A stretch of 64,000 nucleotides of DNA from Ligustrum vulgare (Eukaryota; Streptophyta; Magnoliopsida; Lamiales; Oleaceae), in assembly GCA_963555705.1 (NCBI GenBank), contig OY743184.1, positions 27,118,639-27,182,638 on the forward strand, read 5' to 3'. The position numbers and the translations under genes were made by a program. The notes under the pieces were generated by a model. The model ran no database searches. It was not told where the DNA came from and saw only the letters and a program-made list of their open reading frames with translations. Every line of letters begins with the position of its first letter. Position 1 is the stretch's first letter. Positions 45,301-55,783 of the stretch are shown here, piece after piece.

Positions 45301-48300
45301 AAGTTCGAATCGAGCGGAGATGTCAACATACATGACATGGAAAAGGTAAAAATTTGGTGCATATTTGACTATTGGAGCAAATTCAAGAGGCACAAACAAA
45401 GACGGTCATCAAAAGCCTTATTTAAAATTCCTTGAAAATACAAGTAAAAATTCGGGCTTTAGACTATAAACAGAACGCTTGTTGGGAGGCAACCCAATCT
45501 TCTTTCCCTTTTATTTATTTTGCTTTATTTATTGCTTTATAAGTAACTTTAAGATTTATTTGCATTTTAGTTTAATTTTGGCATGTTTGAGTTATCAAAT
45601 TGTCATGACACTCTTTGCACCACATTTGGTAGTTGATAAGTGCATGTTTCTTGATTGAGATTTTAAGCATCAATTCCATCATTAATTTCTGGACTTATAG
45701 TTGAAATCTCATTTAGATGCATATTGACATTCAAAAGCATGTTCATGTCATTGAATTTTTTATCCCCATTGCATGTTAGGATTGAATTATTAAAATAAAA
45801 AACTCATGCATGAAGCTTTAGTTCATGACATGGATTAAGCATAGATGAGTGAATACATTGATAACAAGGTGTTTTAGAGTCAAGAATTTGAGTTTGAATT
45901 TCAAAATAGGCACAAAAATTCTTCATCTGGAGACCTGCACGGCCACACCCCAACATCTTTGTGGCCACGCGTTGTTCATTAAAATCAACAGAACCTACAA
46001 TGTCTCACCACGCGGCCACCAGAATTTTTTCTGTGCGGTTGCATGGTTTCCTGTAGCATAAATTCGGCATACTCTTTTATACTTTGGCAAATATTTTAAA
46101 TTCATAACTTTAAACCTCGTTTTCTCTCCCCAAATTCACCCCACATAGCATACCACATAATCTTCATTCATTCACATGGAATTGAGCATCATATTAGCTT
46201 GCATCACATTCAAATCTTCAAAAAGGTATGAAATTCATCTTTACTTTACAATTTTGCCAGTAGTGTGGGTTTTCTTGCTTTTATGAAGAATTAAATTTTG
46301 TGGACTATTGAGTTATGGAATAGGCTAGAATTGTGTGTTGAATTTATTATGAAACTAGGTGAATTTTTTGGGATAACTTCAAGATTTAAATTGCATGATT
46401 TCTACTTGTTTTGTTTTGTACACATTAGGTGTTTGCTAAAATGTTTAAGTGAAACTTTCATCAAAGTTTTGTAATTTCTTTTGAACAAAATTCATCACTT
46501 CATGCTTGGTACTAATTTTGAGTATTTTCTCCATGATTTGCTCCATCACATCACACAAAACTTGGACTTGGGATGCTAAGCACACATATACACCACAAAA
46601 AAGTCACCGCAGGGATATTGCACTAATTTTTAGCCCTCTGTGACCACTTTGCTATATCATTTCATAACCCTTTTGAAATCCAAATGAACTAAATTTCTGA
46701 TACGTTGTAGACCACATTACATACTTTCATGTGTCCGAATATGGCTCGAAAAATTTCAAATTTTCATGGTGATGTGTAGGGGCTAAAAATGGGTGGCTGG
46801 CTATCTCAAAACTAATTCAAACTTATGCGTAACTTTAGTTGGGGATTGTTTATAAAGTTACCTATGATTTCTTATAAATTTGATGCTTCTAACATACTTG
46901 TTTCACTCTTGCAAGGAACACAACAATTGGAAAAGATTGAAGTCAATATTGGAACAAGTGAAACCATCCAATTCTACATTCAAAGGGAAGATCCAAATTG
47001 GAAAAATTGAACCATCAAACCCGGGAAGTACTTTAGCCCCTCTTTGTTGTGTTTATTTCTCAATCATCTTCTCATCATGATAGACATTGGGGGCAATGTA
47101 TAGTTTTAGTTTGGGGGTGGAAATTCCATTTCATACTTCATGTTTCACTTGCATTCTATTATTTGGGAAATGTAATAGATTGCCAAAAAAAATAAAAAAT
47201 AAAAAATAAAAAATAAAAAATAAAAAAAAATTGAAAAAAATTGTTTACATATTTATTGTCTAGGATATATTATGTATCGAATTTTGCTTTGGCTTGAGTA
47301 ATTGGATAACTTAAAAGCATGAATTTCATTGACTAGTTATGACTTGCTTAATCTCATCTTCATGTGCACATAACCTTTGTTGGATTATCACTTTTGTAGA
47401 GATGTAATTAGTACTTTTGGAGTAAATTTATGCTACTTAAACTTAGCAATAACTTGAAAATTCCTAAACTTAGAACATTAGACATCCCGTCCCTTAAATA
47501 GAACTAGATGGCTTAAAAAACTAGTTTGGAGGTAGAATGATTAGAATGTGCTTATTTGATGAGTTGAAGGTTTGTAGTTCTTGGTCTTGCACTTTAGTTA
47601 AAGCAGTTTTTGTCAACGGGTATAAACTATAACCAGCATAAAAACAGAAAAATGCTGAAGGTCATATTCTACTCTTGAAATGCCTTTTTGACTTAAGTTG
47701 GGAGCTATCAGCCCAAAACTTGTTATATGGGTCAATTAGAAAGCAAGTACGGAGATTGGACTTACACATAAGACAATCAAACTTCCTTAACTTTCCGATG
47801 TCACTGTTTGACTCAAGCAATTAAGTCTGAGGGGTCTTTCAAACCTGGTCCTCTAATGTCGTCTGACTTGGGAGTCACCGACCCAAAGCTTGCTACAGGG
47901 GTCACCATAGAAAGCAAATGAGAAAATTATTGCACAAGGAGGGTAGAAGAAAAAGATAATAATAATAATAATAATAAAAAAGTCATCCATACAAAAAAAA
48001 AAAAAATTGCATGGTATAAGCCTTGTTGACTAAAATTGCGGAGATTGAATTTGTAGAATTAGGGATTTCCTACTTTTGACTTATTTTGCATGCATACTTC
48101 TAATCCTGACTATCTTGTGCAGAAAAATGCAATGATGAATGTTTAGAAATCACAATAAAGGGAACATGAGATTTGAGAGAAAAACAGTAAGTTGTGATCT
48201 TCCATGAGCGATGTAAGCAAAATATTTAGAACTTCATAGGTTAACCACACGGGATTTGGGGTTTTAGTTTAGTTTTACATTGTTCGAGGACGAACAATAA

Positions 48301-48317
48301 TTCTAGTTTGGGGTATT
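45300..48317 (+). mobile_element. Second Athila/Tat-type copy, 3' spacer only
   Basis: The block order matches 33335-39370 of the first copy: a TTGGGAGGCAACCC block at 45486, TACGTTGTAGACCA at 46702, a TTGGGGGCAATGTATAG and TTTGGGGGTGG sentence at 47086-47117, and TTCGAGGACGAACAATAATT just before the LTR. It has no insertion like the one at 35900, which helps define that insertion. No coding sequence remains. The left border is uncertain. Confidence 0.65.
47181..47230. repeat. (AAAAAAT)n-type simple repeat
   Basis: A-rich run with TAAAAAATAAAAAA units. A shorter (AAT)n run lies at 47959-47978. Confidence 0.85.
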
Positions 48318-48618
48318 TGATAAGTGCATGTTATACACTTATTTATATATCTAAATTAGATTATATTATTGTCATTCTTGAATAATAACTACTTAATTGC
48401 TTTATTTTTGTTTTCATTGTAGGAATTTTCTCAAATTTAGAAGAATGAAATAATAAAGTGGAATAATGTGCATTTGGAAGTCAATTAGAGCTAAAAAGAG
48501 GAAATTGGATGTTGGTGTCATCAACCGGGATTTCCGATGGGAACCAAGCGGAAGAAATCTGAATTCAAGAGCTTAATTGAAGATGGATGGAATTTTGAAA
48601 AGAATATTTGAAAAATCC
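48318..48618 (+). repeat. 3' LTR of the second Athila/Tat copy, left half
   Basis: Starts TGATAAGTGCATG. It is interrupted at AATCC by the solo LTR 48619-51978 and continues at 51984. Confidence 0.75.
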
Positions 48619-49417
48619 TGTAATACCCCAAGTCTAAAATCTTCAACTTAGGCATGTTAACTTCCTTTCACTTTAAATGCGCTTATTTTCTTCACTTACA
48701 TGCGTAAACAAAACATTTAAAACCTCAACATTTTTACTTTTCTATTATAAAATTCTACAAAAACTTTGCCAGAGTCTCCTCTATAAATTGAACTTAACCA
48801 ACCTGTAGAGGGACTTCAAAACCATTTTAAAGTATACATCTCAACTCATTCAATCTCATACATCATCAAAACCATTCAATAAGTCCCAAACTCCTCAACG
48901 ATATATTTCCAAGTAAATAAACTTTAGTAAATGAAATAAGAGGTCATTTAAGCTCTAATACTACACTAATATTTATTCAAAGCTAATTGCAATCAAACCA
49001 TTAACAATAATAAATGAAGGTATAATTAATGAGAAACTTAAATGAATTCTAATTTAACTTTATTTTCAAAAATTGAAGGTAGGTATAGCCCGAGTCTGTC
49101 GCCAAGTGCTCTCCTCGTCTCATCTAGCTTTCATCACCTAAAATATTGAGGAGGGATTGGAGTGAGCTAAAGCTCAGTAAGTAAACTTTATGCACGTGAT
49201 GCATGCTCATGACATGAAATTCCTTAGACCATTCAAAGTAATTACCCCCATTTACTTTAATTTTCAAGAAATTCATAATTTCCAAACTTTCACTTAAACA
49301 TTTCAAAAGAAAAAACTTTAACTTCATTTCCATCGTGAACTCACTTAGTATATTTTCTAGCCAGTCAGAATGCAGTGGGCACATTTCCTTATTAGAACAA
49401 GGTTATCACTTTTCCAC

Positions 49418-49650
49418 CGCATAGCGGTTTAAAATTTTCCACCGTCAAGCGGTTTAGCAATCTTCACCGCAAAGCGGTTTAATATTTGCCACCGCCAAGC
49501 GGTTAAGCAATCGTCACCGCAAAGCGGTTTAATATTTGCCACCATCAAGTGGTTAAGCAATCGTCACCGCAAAGCGGTTTAATATTTGCCACCGCCAAAC
49601 GGTTAGGCAATCGTCACCACAAGACGGTTTAATATTCACCACTGCAACAT
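49418..49650. repeat. Array of about ten 25-bp palindromic half-units (ACCGCAAAGCGGT type)
   Basis: Units alternate between CACCGCAAAGCGGTTTAATA and CACCGCCAAGCGGTTAAGCA, each with an ACCGC/GCGGT inverted repeat. The sister LTR has only a few degenerate units (9665-9735), so the array was amplified in this copy. Confidence 0.85.
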
Positions 49651-49874
49651 CGATTTAATTCGGGTACGCCGGTCTCCCGTGCCCCATTTCCCACTCACAC
49701 CTTTCATGGCGTAGAAGTACATCAATTTATTCTTAAAACTTGGGATACATCCTTTTTGAGAAAACTAAAACTTACCGCATTCTTCATTTAAAATCATTTG
49801 ACTTCCCCAACTCAATGAAAATGCATGCTTGACGATGCAACGACATGATAACATGTATGCTTAAACCTTCTTTT

Positions 49875-50431
49875 TGTAACGACCCGGCTCCTTTGCTGGG
49901 GCCTTCTCAAAAATCCACTTCTGGAGAAGGCCCCAGCGAGGGAGCCGAGTCGTTACAAAAAAAAAGACGCCTTTTTTTGTAACGACCTGGCTCCCTCGCT
50001 GGGGCCTTCTCCGTGTCGCACTCTTCTGGAGAAGGCCCCAGCGAGGGAGCCAGGGGGGAGTGGAAAGACCAAGAGTGCGACACGGAGAAGGCCCCAGCGA
50101 GGGAGCCGGGTCGTCACAAAAAAAGGCGCCTTTTTTTTTTGTAACGACCCGGCTCCCTCGCTGGGGCCTTCTCCGAGCCGTACTCATGGTCTTTCCACTC
50201 CCCCCTGGCTCCCTTGCTGGGGCCTTCTCCAGAAGTGAATTTTTGCCTCCCACATGATTCGAACCATGTACCTAGGGGTTTAGTACAATGATTCTTAGAA
50301 TCCTGCTACCATTAGACCAAGGAGGCAAAAATTCACTTCTGGAGAAGGCCCCAGCGAGGGAGTCAGGGGGGAGTGGAAAGACCATGAGTACGGCTCGAAG
50401 AAGGCCCCAGCGAGGGAGCCGGGTCGTTACA
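49875..50431. mobile_element. Compound fold-back element with TG/CA ends, 5-bp TSD CTTTT
   Basis: It starts TGTAACGACCCGG and ends CCGGGTCGTTACA, with CTTTT at 49870-49874 and 50432-50436. It contains three palindromic units, 49875-49957, 49979-50117 and 50140-50431. Each begins TGTAACGACC and ends GGTCGTYACA (GAGTCGTTACA in the first) and is built on GGCTCCCTCGCTGGGGCC. The two spacers are themselves palindrome-like (A-run, GGCGCC or GACGCC, T-run). The third unit has arms of about 105 bp and a tRNA-like sequence in its loop. The region can form very long hairpins. No coding function: the open frames here are repeats of the palindromes. Confidence 0.8.
50245..50326 (-). tRNA. tRNA-like sequence in the loop of the fold-back, isotype unresolved
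   Basis: On the minus strand 82 nt begin GCCTCCT and end GGGAGGC, so all seven acceptor pairs form (one G-U). A TTGGTCTAATGGTAGC stretch resembles a D-arm/A box. GGTTCGAAT resembles the B box, in a T-arm ACATG/CATGT with an 8-nt rather than 7-nt loop. The middle contains GATTCTAAGAATC and a longer variable-like region, so a standard anticodon arm is uncertain. A loop TCTAAGA would give anticodon UAA, but with C and not U at position 33. Probably a degenerate tRNA or tRNA-derived element. Confidence 0.45.
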
Positions 50432-51983
50432 CTTTTAATAACACATACATGTATAAAGTTGATAGAAAGCATCACAAGCAAATAAATTTCAAGAATATAA
50501 TTTAAGCCCATTAATTACACCTTAAACATTTAATTTCAATGAAAATAGGAGAAGTTTACTTACCTGAAGTTCTTAGTATTTACCGTTTCTGAATTTGCAA
50601 GTGGACAAGTCTCGAATGCCCGTGACGTCAATGTACCAAAAGTCTATAATCATTCATTGCATAAAATATAACTTTTAGTTCCAATTCATATTTAAAACTC
50701 TTAACCAAAGTTAAAACTTCAATGTGACCTTACGTTTAGATTAAAGCACACAAAACAAGAAAGAGTCTTTCATGCTTCCAATTCCCAAAACATTACACTC
50801 TAAATCCCTAAAATGCATAAGAATGTAAGATTGTAATCAAGATCTCAATTTAACTAAAATTAATCAAAACAACTGCATTAATAAAACCCAAAATTGAAAT
50901 TCCAACTTAAAGTTCCAGATAAACTCTTAAATTTGGAAATCATAAAATTTTAACCAAAAAGTTAATGTTTAAACGATTAATGAATTTCATAAATTCGAAA
51001 ATTTCAAATCTGAAAAAGATTATTATTATAATTCAAACTTTTAACCAAATAGTTAACTAAGCTACCACTTTCATAAATTAGATTTATAACACAATCTATA
51101 CATACATTTATATACATTAATCAAATCTGAAATTTACAATACAACTGCAATTAAGCTAGAAATTTCACTAAAGTAATTAATTTTTTTATGAATCCATAAA
51201 AATTCTGAAAAGTACACACACCTACATACATATATATACACAGAAAATTACACATACACATCAATATATATATACACACACACAGAAACGTACAAAAATA
51301 TACATATACATCAATTCCATATATACATATACCAATTTACATGTGTGCGTTCCGTGGGCAGTGTGAGTGTGTTGTGTGTGTTTGCGTTTGGTTTTGTGTG
51401 AGCAGTGCGGAAGGGGCGAAAAAAAAGCTCACCGAGGGCTGGGAAGTGGTGGAGGTCGCGGTCATGGCCGCCGGTGGTGTGGTGGTTGACGTCGTTGTTG
51501 ACGAGAGGGAGGTCGTGAGAGGGAGAGTTTTCAGGAAGAGAGAGCCGAGAGAGAGCGAGGTCGTGAGAGAGACCGAGAGGCGTGAGTGAGGGAGAGGTAT
51601 AATGAGGGTTTAGGTTTAGGTTTAATTTTAATCTTTTAAAATTTGCAAATTGGTCCCTCAAGTCCCCTCCTTTTCATATTTAGTCCCCTAAGTTCCATTT
51701 GTTTTCCAAGTGCCACTAAAGTTTCCCCCAAGTTTCAATTTAAGAAAATAAAAATAGAAATTAGCATGCTTAGGCAATAGAACAAAAATATTTGCGTGTA
51801 ACCAATTTTTTAAACTTTCAAATTGGTACATTGATCGAAACGGCGTCCAAATCCTTCAACTGCAAAATAATTCCAATTATAGACATTAAAGATCATAAAT
51901 TTATAATTCATAATAACATTCAAAAGAATATTACGTGAAATTTAAAATTGCACGTAAAAAATGAAAAGCGGTCTTACAAATCC

Positions 51984-53056
51984 AATAAGTACAGGGGCTT
52001 AATTGTTGCAATCAGAAGATGAAGGATCAAGTAAAAATAAAGTCTAGAGACTTACTTAAATGCACCAGAAATGAAAACGCATTGGAGGAATTGGATTGCG
52101 CATCCACGTCAAACCTACCAAGTGGCCGCGCAAGAAATGTCAAATTTATAGAACTAGTTTTAGGTTAACTGCGTAGCCACCAGGGTTTTTCCTGCGTGGT
52201 CACGCACCTTTCCGGCGCAGCGTAAATTTAGGCCTATGCGCGATTTCTTGCGCCAAAAACCTAGGTTTCTTCGACAATCTATAAATACCAATTCTCATGC
52301 ACGAAAAAGGAAGCCTTTAAAGACATTTTCACCACCTCTCAAGTTCATAATTAATTGCTCTATCTTTCACATCTTGGAGGCGAAAATCAAGATAAAGGCG
52401 AGGGAATTGAAGATTATCAACGGGGAGCGAAATACTTGGTGCAAGATTTCCTTTCTTTATTAATTTGATAAACTCTTTATGCGTAGTAATTTATATTAAT
52501 GCATATTTACTTCTTTATTAATGAATTCTTAATTTCAAATTTGAAATATTCGATGTAGCTAGTTTTACGTTTTTAATTCTAATATTTTAGTTTTGCGCCT
52601 TTGATTGCATGTGTTGATTTTTATCTTCGTGTTTAATGTTTGAATGAATTGATCACTTGTTTACGATATCATAAGTGTTTTCATAATCCAAGAGGTAAGC
52701 TAATACTTAGATCTAGGGATAAAATTGGGTAATTAGACGAACGATAGAGATATACGTTTGTTATTATTGTGATTGCTACTTGAATTTTTGTGTTCCATGC
52801 ACTTAGTCATTACGACCTGCTGTTTATTAACACGATCTACTAACTAGGTAGAGTTGATTTAAACTCGAGAGGGGAATTTCATGTGCATAAGTGAATTTGA
52901 TCGAGCACTATAATAGGAAGAAAACTAGACAATTGGAATTAAGAGTATTGACTATATGAAATCGGATGTCCCAACACTTATAAACATCAATTTATAAGGC
53001 GAGAACTAACACAATTTTGGTACTTAATTACAATCTCTGTAGGACGAAGTCACTGT
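51984..53056 (+). repeat. 3' LTR of the second Athila/Tat copy, right half (truncated)
   Basis: Continues the LTR after the solo-LTR insertion. Blocks match 29470-30760 (for example AAGATTATCAACGGG against AAGATTATCAAAGGC, and GGTACTTAATTACAATC near 53018). The LTR end TTTAGCGTGAACA is missing, so it is truncated near 53056. Confidence 0.7.
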
Positions 53057-54033
53057 TAGATATTTAACCCAAAATATTTTAAAATAAGTTGGGTTAAAGT
53101 TTTCAATTGAGTGATGATTAATTATGGCCCATTAGGGCACCTTCAATTACAAGCAAGGAGCTACCATGTAATCCTGTGTAAGAAAAAAATGGCAGCAAGC
53201 TAGGTAAGGAAGTAATATACTCGGGCTAGGTTAGGGTGTAGGCGTGGGTTGGGTTAAATTGGGTTGAAGGTTAACTTGAACCCAAATCAATAATATCGGT
53301 TTGCATGAAAATGAACCAAATCAACTCGATGAGAGTTTAAAAAACCAAACCAACTCAAACCAATGTTGGTCGGTTTGGTGCGGTTTGAACTTTTAATTTG
53401 GGCCTCTTTTTTTTTAATTGCTAAACCTCATAAATATTAACCCGTACCCATACTCATACATTAGCCATTTAACATTAGCTGAACCTGAACTCAAACATTC
53501 ACAAAATTACAATTACAAAAATGAACTTGTCAAAACTCAAATACATACTTGGTTCAAATTAAATATAAAGTCATAGTTCATATTTAAACTCCATAAAAAT
53601 AGCCTAAATAGGCCACAAATTCACATTCAATGACTACCTAAGCAGCTAAGGCTTTGTTCCCTTTACCAAATCCAATTACGTAAAAATCTGTCAAAAAGAG
53701 AGAGAGAATGAGATGCATTAAAAAAAAAATAGTGATTTAATGTCAAATTGTACATATACCCATGTCATCTGATTTGATGGATTTTTTAACTTTTTTTTTT
53801 TAAAGTAACGGTTTGGTTTGAGTTAATTCGGGTTTTTAACTGAAATCCGCAACCTAAACCAATATGAGACAAATTTATATTTCTCAACCTGGAAACCAAC
53901 CCAACCACCTGAAAACTCAACCCAAACCGGTCGATTTGAGTTTGGTAATTTGGTTTCGTCGATTTGGTTCGATTTTTGCCCAACCTTAGGTTAATTATAA
54001 AAGCCCAATTAGGGCATGAGTCTTTCTTAAGTT
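53057..54033. other. Dispersed repeat with GGTTTGGTTYG words, no gene
   Basis: 53235-53420 and 53800-53995 hold inverted-looking, low-complexity AACCCAACCC/GGTTTGGTT words of a known style of plant non-autonomous transposon, with a unique-looking middle. No target duplication was proven. No coding sequence. Confidence 0.3.
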
Positions 54034-54035
54034 TC

Positions 54036-54048
54036 ATGATGATGATGA

Positions 54049-54099
<51 letters not shown>
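54036..54099. repeat. (GAT)5 followed by (AT)25 microsatellite
   Basis: A perfect compound simple repeat. Confidence 0.95.
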
Positions 54100-54105
<6 letters not shown>

Positions 54106-54209
54106 ATAGAAAGGTAGCTAGAGAGACAGAAAAGAAAAGGGAAGAAAAAGAAGGCGCGTGCCTTCGGACACTTGCGTTGGCCTGTGATATTTTTTTAAAG
54201 TTGTGTTGA

Positions 54210-54335
54210 GTGTTGTGGTGGAGTATATATGGGTAGAGAATGAGATTTGTCTACCATAGTGTTGATGGAAATGTTGTGGTGGAGTGTACACATGGGTAAA
54301 GAATGATATTCGTCTACCATGGTGTTAACGACACG
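54210..54335. repeat. Two-copy tandem repeat, about 62 bp unit
   Basis: GTTGTGGTGGAGTATATATG to TCTACCATAGTGTTGATG is followed directly by GTTGTGGTGGAGTGTACACA to TCTACCATGGTGTTAACG. Confidence 0.8.
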
Positions 54336-54983
54336 CGATAGAGAGACGAAAGAGACTATCCGGGTGAATGTTGCGTGTTTTGTGTTCTTGATATGGATTG
54401 CACACGGGCAGTAATTGATAATTATCGACCCATGCACCACAATGAACTCCAAACCCTCGAGCTCGATCCACAATCACCAACACCCCCAAGGTTTCCTGAA
54501 AAACTCCCACAAAGGGTAATCTCTCATCCACAAATTTCCAACCTTTAAAAATAGTACTAGACATTCTCAAGATTTGAGGAAATAGGCATGATGATCCTTA
54601 TTGACAAATCCCTTATTTTTTTAGCACTAAAGTCACGCGAAAAGACAACTTTACCATTCACTTTAGTAAATAAAAATTGGGAAATTACATTTTGGGGTCC
54701 TAAAATTCCAAAATATTATGCATAGTCCCAAACTTTTAGGATGCATTTGATTTCTTGTATTCAAGTTGTTTTTGATTTTATAAAATATTCAAAACATGTT
54801 CGATTGTCATTTTCGAATGTAAAAATTATAACAGAAAACCAAAATGGGTTTTTTTAACATTTTGAGTGTTTTCATTTAAAAAACTCAAAACGTTCGAAAC
54901 ACTTAAAATAAGAATAATAACAAAACATCCAAATTTAACAAATTAAAAATAAATATAATAAACTCAAATTGTTTTACCCTTTC
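54336..54983. other. Copia-like repeat fragment and AT-rich DNA
   Basis: 54425-54560 is a diverged copy of the LTR-like sequence at 43920-44090. The rest has no recognised feature. Confidence 0.4.
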
Positions 54984-55783
54984 TGATGTGATTCTTGTTG
55001 GGGAATCACGGGATCTCGCGAAAATTGAATTAAACACTTGGAAAGTTCCAAATCCAGATTAATTGACGATAACAATATGACCCGACACTCACGACTCAAG
55101 AACCAAGGATGTATCAAATCCAAGACCCGTTAAGATGCGGAATGAAGAACCATAAATGGGTGAACGCCACAAAGGTTGTCAAATCCTTTGATAAGTTCAA
55201 GGGGTTCAATCAAGAACGAAGAAGAATAAGGATAAACTAACCTAATTCAAGCAATCTCATTAATCATCAAAGTTGTCTCTTACAATGGTCAAGAAAAACC
55301 TAATTATAGTGCAAAACGCGTCCAAAATAACCCTAGCTGCAAAATACCAAAAATAAGACGCGGCGCATTTTTACGGCCGTGAAAATATACCTTACGGTCG
55401 TAATTGACCATCGGGTCCAAAACTGATTTTAACTCTTACGGCCGTGACATTGGTTCTTACGGCCGTAAGACACCTTCTGAATAAAAAACTGCCTAATTCC
55501 TTACGGCCGTGAATTGGTTGTTACGGCCGTGCGATAGCAAAGTTACGGCCGTAACTCCAAACCTTGTTCTTTGACCCAAATGCTTTGTAACGGTTTTGGC
55601 GCATCTCCCATATTGTCATGCATTGAAACTGGAGTCTTTAACCATGCATTTGAATATTCATCCACCCAAGCTTGCATAAACCCCTGCATTGCTTGCTTGA
55701 TCTTCTTAGCCCTCAGCCTCGTTATTGGTCCCACTGGTACATGCAACGGGTCCTTACTCGTAGGGTCACTCAGGTACTCATCA
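54984..55783 (-). repeat. 3' LTR with ACGGCCGT palindrome boxes
   Basis: Between 55370 and 55560 there are six perfect ACGGCCGT boxes and one ACGGTCGT variant, spaced 20-60 bp. The C-terminal codons of pol (down to 55543) lie in this LTR. Confidence 0.9.

Larger units (their letters stand above)
48619..51978 (-). mobile_element. Solo LTR, TSD AATCC, inserted in the Athila LTR
   Basis: 3360 bp. The plus strand reads TGTAATACCCCAAG ... GGTCTTACA, flanked by AATCC at 48614-48618 and 51979-51983. It is the same family as 7780-11016 but inverted relative to it. It includes the palindrome array at 49418-49650, the fold-back element at 49875-50431, and CA/TA-rich microsatellite-like DNA at 51210-51330. 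The open frames at 51311-51661 are low-complexity LTR sequence. Confidence 0.9.

Noticed and set aside
49418..49650. CRISPR-like array of regularly spaced palindromic repeats
   Set aside because: Plant nuclear LTR context. The units are contiguous tandem repeats without unique spacers, and there are no cas genes.
49861..50511. Four ORFs of 65-130 codons with repeated EKAPAREPG- or SLAGAF-type peptides
   Set aside because: They are translations of the fold-back palindromes in both directions and recur because the DNA repeats.
51311..51661. 116-codon minus-strand and 82-codon plus-strand ORFs
   Set aside because: They overlap on opposite strands in the GC-richer part of a solo LTR and have biased, low-complexity composition.
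53235..53995. hAT- or Mutator-type element with AACCCAACC-like ends
   Set aside because: The terminal repeats are too imperfect and no target duplication could be found, so it is only noted as a dispersed repeat.
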